From positions 1-6,208 of the forward strand of contig JAITJP010000147.1 in the NCBI GenBank assembly GCA_031278835.1: DNA of 6,208 nucleotides, read 5' to 3'. This DNA comes from Deltaproteobacteria bacterium (GTDB lineage Bacteria; Desulfobacterota; Desulfarculia; Adiutricales; Adiutricaceae). The notes under the pieces are model-generated. The model was not told where the DNA came from. It was given only the letters and a program-made list of their open reading frames with translations, and did no database searches. Position numbers and translations under genes: made by a program. Shown piece by piece: positions 1 through 5,489 of this stretch; position 1 is the first letter of the stretch; each line of letters starts with the position of its first letter.

Positions 1-2266
1 CACACCCTTGTTTTATTTGGCCATGGGCCATATGTTCAATTGGCCCATTCCAGGGTATTTGGCCGACCCAAAAAACATGATGGTCATGGGGCTTTTGCAA
101 TTCGTGCTTTTGATTCCGGTCATGGCCGTAAACTTTAGGTACTATCGGTCGGGCTTTAAGGCCTTGGTTGGGCTGGGGCCCAACATGGATAGCTTAATCG
201 CCATTGGCTCGGCCGCCGCGGCCGCTTATGGGCTGTGGGGACTTTTTTTAATGGCCCATGGCTTAAGTCATGGCGATTTACATATGGTCCATGAAGCGGC
301 CATGAATTTGTATTTTGAATCCGGGGCCACCATCTTGACCTTGGTCACGGTGGGCAAGTTTTTGGAAGCCCGGGCCAGGAGAAAAACCACCCAGGCCGTG
401 GCCGGGCTTTTGGATCTAGCCCCAAAAAAGGCCACCGTGGAAAGGGATGGCCAGGAAAAAGTTATTGCCACCAAGGATATCTTGGTGGGCGATATTTTGC
501 TGGTTAAGGCCGGGGAAACCCTAGCGGCCGATGGAGTCGTGATCGGCGGCAACGGGGCCGTGGACGAATCAAATCTGACCGGGGAGAGCCTACCCATTGA
601 TAAAGGCCAGGGCGACAAGGCCACCGGGGCCACGGTTTTGATGAGCGGCTTTTTAAAAGTCAAGATTGAAAAAACCGGGCAGGATACGGCCCTGGCCAAG
701 ATCATTAGGCTGGTAGACGAGGCCACCGGATCCAAGGCGCCCATTGCCAGGCTGGCCGATAAAGTCAGCGGGGTGTTTGTCCCCATTGTCATTGGCATCG
801 CCTTGGTGGCCTTTGGGCTGTGGCTTTTATTGGGCCAGGACATGTCCTTTGCCTTAAATATCGCCATCTCCATTTTGGTCATTTCTTGCCCCTGCGCCTT
901 GGGCTTGGCCACGCCCACGGCCATCATGGTGGGCACCGGTCAGGGGGCCAAAAACGGCATTTTGTTTAAATCAGCCGAGGCCTTGGAGCTGGCCCATGAA
1001 CTGGAAGTCATCGTTTTGGACAAGACCGGCACGGTCACGACCGGAAAACCCGAGGTCACGGCCGTCTTTCCGGCCCAGGGTTATGAGGAAGACGAGGTCC
1101 TGCGCTTGGCGGCCAGTTTAGAAAAACTATCCGAGCACCCCTTGGCTCAAGCCATAGTCAAAAAGGCCGAGGAAAAAAATTTAAGCCTTTCGGAAATCGA
1201 GGGCTTTAGCCAGACCCCGGGCGCCGGTTTATCCGGGCGACTTGGTCAAATAAGCTTAATGGCCGGTAACGCCAGAATTCTGGCTAATTTGCCAGAAGCC
1301 AATCAGGGCTTAATTGACCGGGGCGATTTAGAAGCCCAAAACGGGGCCACGCCCATTTTTTTAGTGGCCAACCAGAGTTTGGTGGGCTTAATAGCCGTAT
1401 CGGATAGAATCAAAGAAAGCAGCCCCCAGGCCATTGGTGAATTAAAAGAACTTGGCCTCAAAGTGGTCATGATCACCGGGGATAATCTTCGGACGGCCAA
1501 GGCGGTTAGCCAAAAAGCCGGCCTGGACAGCCTTTTGGCCGAGGTCCTGCCTGGGGACAAGGAACAAGAAATTAGAAATCTCCAAGATAACGGCCGCCAC
1601 AAGGTCGGCATGGTCGGCGACGGGGTAAACGACGCCCCGGCCTTGGCCAGGGCCGACCTGGGCTTGGCCATCGGGGCCGGCACCGACATCGCCATGGAAA
1701 CGGCCGACGTTATTTTAACCAAGAGCGATCTCTTGGACGTTTCCAACGCCATTCAGTTAAGCCGCCAGGTTCTAAGAAACATCAAGCAAAATCTTTTTTG
1801 GGCTTTTTTTTACAATCTGGTTGGCATTCCCGTGGCCGCCGGGGTATTCTATGGACTCTGGGGCCTGAAGCTTAATCCCATGATCGCCGCCGCGGCCATG
1901 AGCTTAAGTTCGGTCAGCGTGGTCACGAACGCTCTAAGACTAAGATTTTTTAAACCCGTCCGTCTGGCCGGTGCTAGCCACCTTAAGGCGGACGCCATCC
2001 CAAGCGGCTTGGATAAAAAAGTATCCCCAGCCGCCCCAAGCCATGAGGTTTCAAAAATGGTCAAGAAGTTAAAGATCGAAGGCATGACTTGCGGTCACTG
2101 CACCGCCCGGGTCGAAAAAATCCTAAAGGAAATCAAAGGCGTTGACGACGCCAAGGTGGATTTGAAAAGCGGCACGGCCGAGGTGACCTTGTCGGCCGAT
2201 CTGCCCGACGCCGCCCTGACCCAACCGGTAACCGAGGGTGGTTATCCGGCCTCGGTGGCCGCCTAA
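1..2266 (+). CDS. copA: Cu(+)-exporting P1B-type ATPase with C-terminal HMA domain (5' partial)
   Basis: This is an inner-membrane pump that uses ATP to move Cu(+) out of the cytoplasm. The reading frame is open to the left edge, so the N-terminus (any N-terminal HMA and the start of helix MA) is missing; the TTG at base 8 is an internal Leu codon. Residues here count from base 8. Visible parts are the end of MA, then MB (~27-46), M1 (~62-84), M2 (~97-118), an actuator domain with TGES at 191-194, and M3. M4 has the CPC copper site at 294-296. The P-domain has DKTGT with the phosphorylated Asp338, the N-domain has the HP dipeptide at 377-378, and GDGVNDAP lies at 537-544. M5 has Tyr602-Asn603 and M6 has the MxxSS motif at 631-635. 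The CPC, YN and MxxSS set marks the Cu(+)/Ag(+) subgroup (P1B-1). After a ~28-residue polar linker comes a C-terminal HMA domain with GMTCGHC (Cys695 and Cys698), which many CopA proteins lack. The gene stops at TAA and faces the amidohydrolase gene tail to tail. Confidence 0.96.
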   Translation, partial: TPLFYLAMGHMFNWPIPGYLADPKNMMVMGLLQFVLLIPVMAVNFRYYRSGFKALVGLGPNMDSLIAIGSAAAAAYGLWGLFLMAHGLSHGDLHMVHEAAMNLYFESGATILTLVTVGKFLEARARRKTTQAVAGLLDLAPKKATVERDGQEKVIATKDILVGDILLVKAGETLAADGVVIGGNGAVDESNLTGESLPIDKGQGDKATGATVLMSGFLKVKIEKTGQDTALAKIIRLVDEATGSKAPIARLADKVSGVFVPIVIGIALVAFGLWLLLGQDMSFALNIAISILVISCPCALGLATPTAIMVGTGQGAKNGILFKSAEALELAHELEVIVLDKTGTVTTGKPEVTAVFPAQGYEEDEVLRLAASLEKLSEHPLAQAIVKKAEEKNLSLSEIEGFSQTPGAGLSGRLGQISLMAGNARILANLPEANQGLIDRGDLEAQNGATPIFLVANQSLVGLIAVSDRIKESSPQAIGELKELGLKVVMITGDNLRTAKAVSQKAGLDSLLAEVLPGDKEQEIRNLQDNGRHKVGMVGDGVNDAPALARADLGLAIGAGTDIAMETADVILTKSDLLDVSNAIQLSRQVLRNIKQNLFWAFFYNLVGIPVAAGVFYGLWGLKLNPMIAAAAMSLSSVSVVTNALRLRFFKPVRLAGASHLKADAIPSGLDKKVSPAAPSHEVSKMVKKLKIEGMTCGHCTARVEKILKEIKGVDDAKVDLKSGTAEVTLSADLPDAALTQPVTEGGYPASVAA
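2045..2049 (+). promoter_or_regulatory. Internal Shine-Dalgarno-like GAGGT before the C-terminal HMA domain
   Basis: GAGGT matches the core of the anti-Shine-Dalgarno complement. It ends 7 nt before an in-frame ATG at 2057, an ideal distance. It lies within copA coding sequence, in the linker just before the fused metal-binding domain. The match is seen directly; its use as a ribosome entry site is inferred. Confidence 0.45.
2057..2266 (+). CDS. Possible internally initiated CopZ-like copper chaperone (same frame as copA)
   Basis: Starting at the in-frame ATG after GAGGT gives a 69-residue protein, the usual size of free CopZ/Atx1-type chaperones (about 65-70 residues). It begins MVKKLKIEG, runs into the MTCGHC Cu(+) site (Cys12 and Cys15 of this product), and fits one beta-alpha-beta-beta-alpha-beta ferredoxin-like fold. 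GGYPA near the end puts a Tyr where bacterial CopZ proteins have their conserved loop Tyr. The domain itself is certain as the tail of CopA. Separate translation is a hypothesis, resting on the start codon, the spacing and the domain boundary coinciding. If made, the product would carry cytoplasmic Cu(+) to the pump. The alternative is that the domain works only in cis, as a sensor or delivery domain. Confidence 0.4.
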   Translation: MVKKLKIEGMTCGHCTARVEKILKEIKGVDDAKVDLKSGTAEVTLSADLPDAALTQPVTEGGYPASVAA

Positions 2267-2299
2267 AAACCAGGGCCCCGGCCAGCTGATGGTTGAGTA

Positions 2300-2322
2300 G
2301 GGCTAACCATTGGGCTAACCAT
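2300..2322. repeat. 11-bp direct repeat, two copies
   Basis: GGGCTAACCAT occurs at 2300-2310 and again at 2312-2322, with one T between them (period 12). It lies in the spacer just after copA. The first copy's AACCAT can also pair with ATGGTT at 2289-2294. It looks like a short slippage duplication; no function is evident. Confidence 0.7.
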
Positions 2323-2417
2323 GCTCAGACCGGAGCTGACCAGGGCTAAGGGGCCCGATTACGGCCTTAACCAAGGGCTTTTTCGGGAAGCCTAAACTTT
2401 TTTCCACCACAAAACCA

Positions 2418-2461
2418 AAAGCGGCTTTTCCATTGACTACCGCCAATGGAAAAGCCGCTTT
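2418..2461. terminator. Strong bidirectional rho-independent terminator
   Basis: Arms 2418-2435 and 2444-2461 form a perfect 18-bp stem (AAAGCGGCTTTTCCATTG and its complement) around an 8-nt loop. On the + strand it is followed by a run of 7 T, then C and 6 T, a classic terminator for copA, whose stop is about 150 nt upstream. On the - strand the tail is TTGGTTTTG after the T-rich stem end. It begins 35 nt after the amidohydrolase stop, so it probably ends that transcript too. Confidence 0.9.
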
Positions 2462-2496
2462 ATTTTTTTCTTTTTTATTTAGCTTTAATTGAGGCT

Positions 2497-4125
2497 TCAG
2501 GTTGAGATTATCTCTCCGTTAACCACCGTGGACATGACCCGGGTTCCGGCGATGGCCCTTTCCGGGCAAGTTAAGATGTCTCGATCAAGGACGGCGAAAT
2601 CGCATAATTTGCCTGGGCTAAGGCTACCCAATTTGTCAGAAACAAAGGCGGCCTTGGCCGGCCAGATGGTGTAGCTGTATAGGGCTTCCAAGCGACTTAG
2701 GGCCTGTTCTCGACCAAAACCACCTGGGGGAAAACCCTTCAAATCTTTTCTGGTCACGGCCGCGTAGATACCCAAAAAGGGATTGGGCGATTCAATGGGG
2801 CAATCGGAGCCATTTATGACATAGCCGCCCCGATCGATTATGTCCCGCCAAGCGTAGGCCCGCCTTAGGCGCTCGGGGCCCAAACGGACCGGGGCCATAT
2901 GAAGATCGGTCATCAGGCCCACGCTTTGAATCGAGGGGATTAGGCCCATGGAGATGACCCTTTCTCGATCCTCGTCGGCCACCAGCTGGTAGTGCTCCAA
3001 GCGCCAATTGCGATCGGTTTTTTCCGGACCCAGGACCTGGGCCATGGCCTTAACGGTTTGGGCGATGGCGGCGTCCCCGATGGTGTGGATGGCCACCTGC
3101 CAACCAATGTCTCTGGCCCTGATTAAAATGGCCTCCAGATGCTCGTCTGAATGAACGTGACCCCCTCGGTAGCCGGGTCGATCGGCGTAATTTTCCAATA
3201 ACCAAGCGCTTCTTGAACCAAGGGATCCGTCCGAAAAAAGTTTTATCCCGTCGATGGATAACCTATCCCCGGAAAGGTGTTTAACCGGTCCTTGATCCAA
3301 TAGTTCGCTTAACCAGGGTTCGGTCAGTAAGTAAAGCCTTAAACGGGCTTTGACCAAGCCCTCGTCCACGGCTTTTTTGATTAAGGGTACGTCCGAGGGC
3401 CTGGTGGCGCAATCCACCAAGGTGGTCAGCCCGTAACCCAAGAGCTCATTTATGGCTTTTCTAAAAGTGGCTAAAAAATCATGACCATCGTCGGTGGGCA
3501 TAACGTTATAGACCATAAACATGGCCTTGCCAATCAAGACCCCGGTCAGGTCCCCGTTTTCGTCTCTGACAAACTCGCCGCCGTCGGGATCAGGGGTGTC
3601 TTTGCTTAGACCGGCTAGCTTTAGGGCCTGGGAATTAACCCAGATGGAGTGTTTGTCAATCCTATCCAAGACCACGGGGTGATGGGGCGAGACTTTATCC
3701 AAGTCCTTGGCCGTGGGCCAGGCAATGGACCAAAGGTTTTGATCCCAGCCCCGACCGTGGATCCAGCTGCCCGCTGGCCTAGCGTTGGCTTCTTCGCCCA
3801 CCATTTCCAAGGTCTCTTCGTAATCAAGACCGGCCAAATCAACCTGAGAGAGCTTCAAGCCCTCGCTTAAAACATGGGCGTGGCTATCGATAAGCCCCGG
3901 GATGACGTCTCGATCCCTAAGATCGACCACCTCGGCCTCGTGGTGTAAGGTGCTCAAGGCCGTCCCAAAGTCATCCCCCACGTAGGTGATTTGACCTCTC
4001 AAACAAGCCAACACCGAAGCCCTGGGACAACCGGGATCCAGGGTCAGGATCCGCCCATGGCGAAAGACCACGGCTTGCGCCTCTTCGTTGTTAGCATCCG
4101 AGGTTCGTTTATCTATCTCTGACAC
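2497..4125 (-). CDS. YtcJ-like metal-dependent amidohydrolase (Amidohydrolase_3 family)
   Basis: This is a cytoplasmic amidohydrolase-superfamily enzyme of the YtcJ / N-substituted formamide deformylase-like group, which hydrolyses C-N (amide or formamide-type) bonds. The substrate here cannot be told. With the GTG at 4125 as start it has 542 residues, close to the family's usual ~530-560. Seen in order: a small N-terminal beta domain (AVVFRHGRILTLD); PGLIDSHAHV with metal ligands His82 and His84; GRGWDQNLW; LDRIDKHSIWVNS; GIKLFSDGSLGSRSA (about 293-307), whose Lys295 may be the metal-bridging residue; His347 in AIHTIGDAA; His378 in RLEHYQ; and Asp441 in NGSDCPIESPNP. The C-terminus returns to the beta domain (GKLCDFAVLDRD). 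No signal peptide or membrane segment is seen. A TTG at 4140 would add five residues, but it has no ribosome site, while GGAAGGG lies 5 nt before the GTG. No convincing promoter was found. It is convergent with copA, and no functional link is apparent. Confidence 0.92.
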   Translation of the reverse strand: MSEIDKRTSDANNEEAQAVVFRHGRILTLDPGCPRASVLACLRGQITYVGDDFGTALSTLHHEAEVVDLRDRDVIPGLIDSHAHVLSEGLKLSQVDLAGLDYEETLEMVGEEANARPAGSWIHGRGWDQNLWSIAWPTAKDLDKVSPHHPVVLDRIDKHSIWVNSQALKLAGLSKDTPDPDGGEFVRDENGDLTGVLIGKAMFMVYNVMPTDDGHDFLATFRKAINELLGYGLTTLVDCATRPSDVPLIKKAVDEGLVKARLRLYLLTEPWLSELLDQGPVKHLSGDRLSIDGIKLFSDGSLGSRSAWLLENYADRPGYRGGHVHSDEHLEAILIRARDIGWQVAIHTIGDAAIAQTVKAMAQVLGPEKTDRNWRLEHYQLVADEDRERVISMGLIPSIQSVGLMTDLHMAPVRLGPERLRRAYAWRDIIDRGGYVINGSDCPIESPNPFLGIYAAVTRKDLKGFPPGGFGREQALSRLEALYSYTIWPAKAAFVSDKLGSLSPGKLCDFAVLDRDILTCPERAIAGTRVMSTVVNGEIIST

Positions 4126-4130
4126 TATGA

Positions 4131-4137
4131 CCCTTCC
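4131..4137 (-). promoter_or_regulatory. Ribosome binding site deciding the amidohydrolase start
   Basis: On the - strand GGAAGGG ends 5 nt before the GTG at 4123-4125. The upstream in-frame TTG at 4138-4140 has no purine-rich site before it, so the GTG is preferred. Confidence 0.6.
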
Positions 4138-4530
4138 CAATACAAAATCAGTAGCCTATAAAAAACTACGGTACCTAAAAAAACCCTCAAACAAGGCCCT
4201 TTTTTTTAAAAAAAACCGGCCCAAAAATAAGCTCGTTTTTTATTTAGCCCCAAAAAAAACTTGCCCGGTTAATAAGCCCAACCTGACCTTGGCCTTAAGC
4301 CAAGATCCCCAAAGCTCGGCCCAGTCAAAAACGGCTCCGTAAAGGCCCCTAATCGCCCCCTGGCGGCCTCCCCAGACCTAAAACCACCAATTACTAGCCC
4401 CGGCCTTTCCAAGGGCTCTGGAGGCCCCTGGGCCCCTTTAAGGGCCATGGGCTAAAAACCCCCTGATTGGTGGGGGCTGGATTTTTTGTCAATAGCCCCA
4501 GCCCTGGGCCTCCGGGCCAAGTGGCCCGCT

Positions 4531-4556
4531 CAAGTATTATGGGCCAAGTATCATGG
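4531..4556. repeat. 12-bp imperfect direct repeat, two copies
   Basis: CAAGTATTATGG (4531-4542) is repeated as CAAGTATCATGG (4545-4556), with one mismatch and a period of 14. It is in the GGCC-rich part of the gene-free region. It looks like an old tandem duplication. Confidence 0.65.
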
Positions 4557-4592
4557 AACAAGCGCCATGGTCAAAACCACTGGGCCCAACTT

Positions 4593-4627
4593 CTAAACCA
4601 AAAGTTTGGCCCAAACTACTGGTTTAG
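4593..4627. repeat. 35-bp two-tier inverted repeat
   Basis: CTAAACCA (4593-4600) pairs perfectly with TGGTTTAG (4620-4627). Inside, AGTTTGG (4603-4609) and CCAAACT (4611-4617) are also perfect complements around a single C. As RNA this gives an 8-bp stem, a 2x2 internal loop, a 6-bp stem and a 3-nt loop. No T run follows on either strand, so it is not a standard terminator. It could be an operator-like dyad or part of a structured RNA. Confidence 0.6.
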
Positions 4628-4881
4628 CTTCCCCCGGAGAAATCTCTTGGCCAAATCTCCCAAAAACTGGCCCAGGCCATTTTCCCTAAGCCTAGTTTTA
4701 AAACCTAAATGGTCGGTTTGGCCAGTTGTCGCGGCCTCCAGGTCAGGCCTTTGGAATTTACCTGCCTTTGGCTGGCTTCAGGCCTGGCCGCCGGTAAGGA
4801 GGTAAGTTTTAAGCAAAGTCAGGGGCCAAAACAGGGCCAATGGGTGGGGGCACGGCCAGGTTAAGAATTTTTTTCTCCAAA

Positions 4882-4904
4882 ACCAGCCGTTTTTTTAGGC
4901 TGGT
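4882..4904 (-). terminator. Stem-loop, possible weak terminator on the - strand
   Basis: ACCAGCC (4882-4888) pairs with GGCTGGT (4898-4904), a GC-rich 7-bp stem with a 9-nt loop. On the - strand the stem runs into TTTTGG; on the + strand it is followed by GGGTTT. The short T run makes it a weak terminator at best. Confidence 0.35.
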
Positions 4905-4931
4905 GGGTTTAACGGGCTAAGCTTTACTTAA

Positions 4932-4983
4932 ATTAAAAACTCAAATAAGGCCATTTTTTTCAAAGTGGCCTGAGGTTTTTAAT
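4932..4983. other. Long bulged hairpin, terminator-like on both strands
   Basis: The core stem is GGCCATTTT (4949-4957) with AAAGTGGCC (4962-4970), 9 bp including one T-G pair, with a TTTC loop. It is extended outward by CTCA/TGAG and by a 7-8 bp A/T stem (TTAAAAA with TTTTTAA), with a 5-nt bulge on the left and a 1-nt bulge on the right. The - strand exit is TTATTTGAGTTTTTAATTT and the + strand exit is TGAGGTTTTTAATGG. Either would fit a rho-independent terminator. The outer pairing goes beyond what a terminator needs. Confidence 0.5.
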
Positions 4984-5007
4984 GGTTTGGGCTTAAATAA
5001 ATCAAAT

Positions 5008-5058
5008 TTGGCTTTTTGGGGCTTGAAAATCGACTTTTCGAGAAATCAAAAAAGCCAA
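5008..5058. other. Compound hairpin followed by T8 on the + strand
   Basis: TTGGCTTTTT (5008-5017) pairs perfectly with AAAAAGCCAA (5049-5058). Inside, CTTGAAAA (5022-5029) pairs with TTTTCGAG (5035-5042) with one G-T wobble and a 5-nt loop. An internal loop (GGGG opposite AAATCA) separates the two stems. Eight T start 7 nt after the outer stem on the + strand, which could mark the 3' end of a short + strand transcript. Confidence 0.5.
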
Positions 5059-5078
5059 GCTAAGGTTTTTTTTGAGAG

Positions 5079-5099
5079 CTGGGCAGCCAGGCGGCCCAG
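5079..5099. other. Short GC-rich hairpin
   Basis: CTGGGC (5079-5084) pairs with GCCCAG (5094-5099) around a 9-nt loop. It lies between larger stem-loops in the AT-rich island and is one of the few GC-rich patches there. Confidence 0.35.
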
Positions 5100-5160
5100 G
5101 CTTTTGCCAAGAAAAAAAAGAAAACAAGGCCAATTAAGCGGCTTAAAACTCTCAAAGAGA

Positions 5161-5186
5161 CTTTAAGTAAACTTAAAAACTTAAAG
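5161..5186. other. 8-bp inverted repeat
   Basis: CTTTAAGT (5161-5168) and ACTTAAAG (5179-5186) are exact complements with a 10-nt loop that holds another ACTTAA word. It could be an A/T-rich operator dyad or a weak RNA stem; nothing more can be said from the sequence. Confidence 0.35.
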
Positions 5187-5262
5187 GGCGATTATTCTCT
5201 AACATGAAAACCAGAAACAGGTGAAAAGGCAATTAATCCACCATAGAGTAAGGGGCAAAAAT

Positions 5263-5301
5263 AGGCAATAATTTTTTTATAAGTAATTGTTTTTATTGCC
5301 T
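5263..5301 (-). terminator. Candidate rho-independent terminator after the M24 peptidase gene
   Basis: AGGCAATAA (5263-5271) pairs with TTATTGCCT (5293-5301), a perfect 9-bp stem. On the - strand it is followed by ATTTTTG, while on the + strand it is followed by TTCGC. The orientation suits the peptidase transcript, whose stop lies about 190 nt upstream. The loop is long (21 nt) and A/T-rich, so strength is uncertain. Confidence 0.45.
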
Positions 5302-5393
5302 TTCGCTAAAAAATTAAGCGCCCCAAAATTAAGCTTCGTAAGCAAGTTTTTTGACCCGTCTTAGGGCTAAAGGGCCTGGGGCCGTGGGCCAGG

Positions 5394-5414
5394 AGCCATA
5401 AGCCATGAGCCATG
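5394..5414. repeat. 7-bp tandem repeat, three copies
   Basis: AGCCATA, AGCCATG and AGCCATG follow one another without gaps at 5394-5400, 5401-5407 and 5408-5414. They form part of the low-complexity tract between the AT-rich island and the peptidase gene. Confidence 0.75.
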
Positions 5415-5436
5415 GACCAGGGATTATGGGCTAGGG

Positions 5437-5464
5437 CCTAGGGACTTGGGCCTAGGGACTTGGG
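5437..5464. repeat. 14-bp tandem repeat, two exact copies
   Basis: CCTAGGGACTTGGG occurs at 5437-5450 and immediately again at 5451-5464. The preceding GGGCTAGGG and following GGGCCCGGG share its words, so the whole stretch looks grown by repeated slippage. It lies 26-53 nt past the stop codon of the - strand peptidase gene, in its 3' untranslated region. Confidence 0.8.
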
Positions 5465-5489
5465 CCCGGGCTTAGAAAAAAAATGGCCC

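Larger units (their letters stand above)
4126..5489. other. Long gene-free intergenic region in three compositional zones
   Basis: No convincing gene lies in these 1,364 bases. Zone 1 (4126-4340) has A/T runs and a small CTTGGC/GCCAAG hairpin at 4288-4304. Zone 1b (about 4340-4860) is GC-rich, with GGCC occurring 18 times between 4381 and 4800. The only long open frame there (4467-4805, + strand) translates to a Trp- and Pro-rich string with no recognisable domain. Zone 2 (about 4870-5340) is AT-rich and carries six stem-loops. Zone 3 (about 5350-5475) is low-complexity DNA made of short duplicated words. The region separates two co-oriented - strand genes, so it must hold the 3' end of the peptidase transcript and the 5' leader and promoter of the amidohydrolase. 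Confidence 0.8.

Noticed and set aside
268..936. Long open frame on the - strand opposite copA
   Set aside because: It lies wholly opposite strongly motif-supported copA sequence and has no recognisable domain. Such antisense frames follow from the codon bias.
1303..1752. Open frame on the - strand opposite the copA ATP-binding region
   Set aside because: It is a shadow of copA with no domain.
2374..2403. Second terminator nearer the copA stop (GGCTT/AAGCC hairpin then T6)
   Set aside because: The stem is only 5 bp and is separated from the T run by 5 nt; the 18-bp hairpin at 2418-2461 is far stronger.
4141..4200. Promoter for the amidohydrolase with a TATAGG -10 box
   Set aside because: No acceptable -35 hexamer lies 16-18 nt upstream; the candidates are only T runs.
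4088..4342. Possible 84-residue + strand gene
   Set aside because: It overlaps the amidohydrolase start and translates to a Lys/Pro-rich string from A runs, with no family resemblance.
4467..4805. Possible 112-residue + strand gene in the gene-free region
   Set aside because: Its Trp, Pro and Gly content follows from GGCC words; there is no plausible domain. The frame also crosses the 35-bp inverted repeat.
5394..5464. CRISPR-like array
   Set aside because: The repeats are only 7 or 14 bp, directly adjacent with no spacers, and no cas genes are present.
4141..5489. Insertion sequence or mobile element remnant
   Set aside because: No transposase-like frame, no paired terminal inverted repeats and no target-site duplication could be found.
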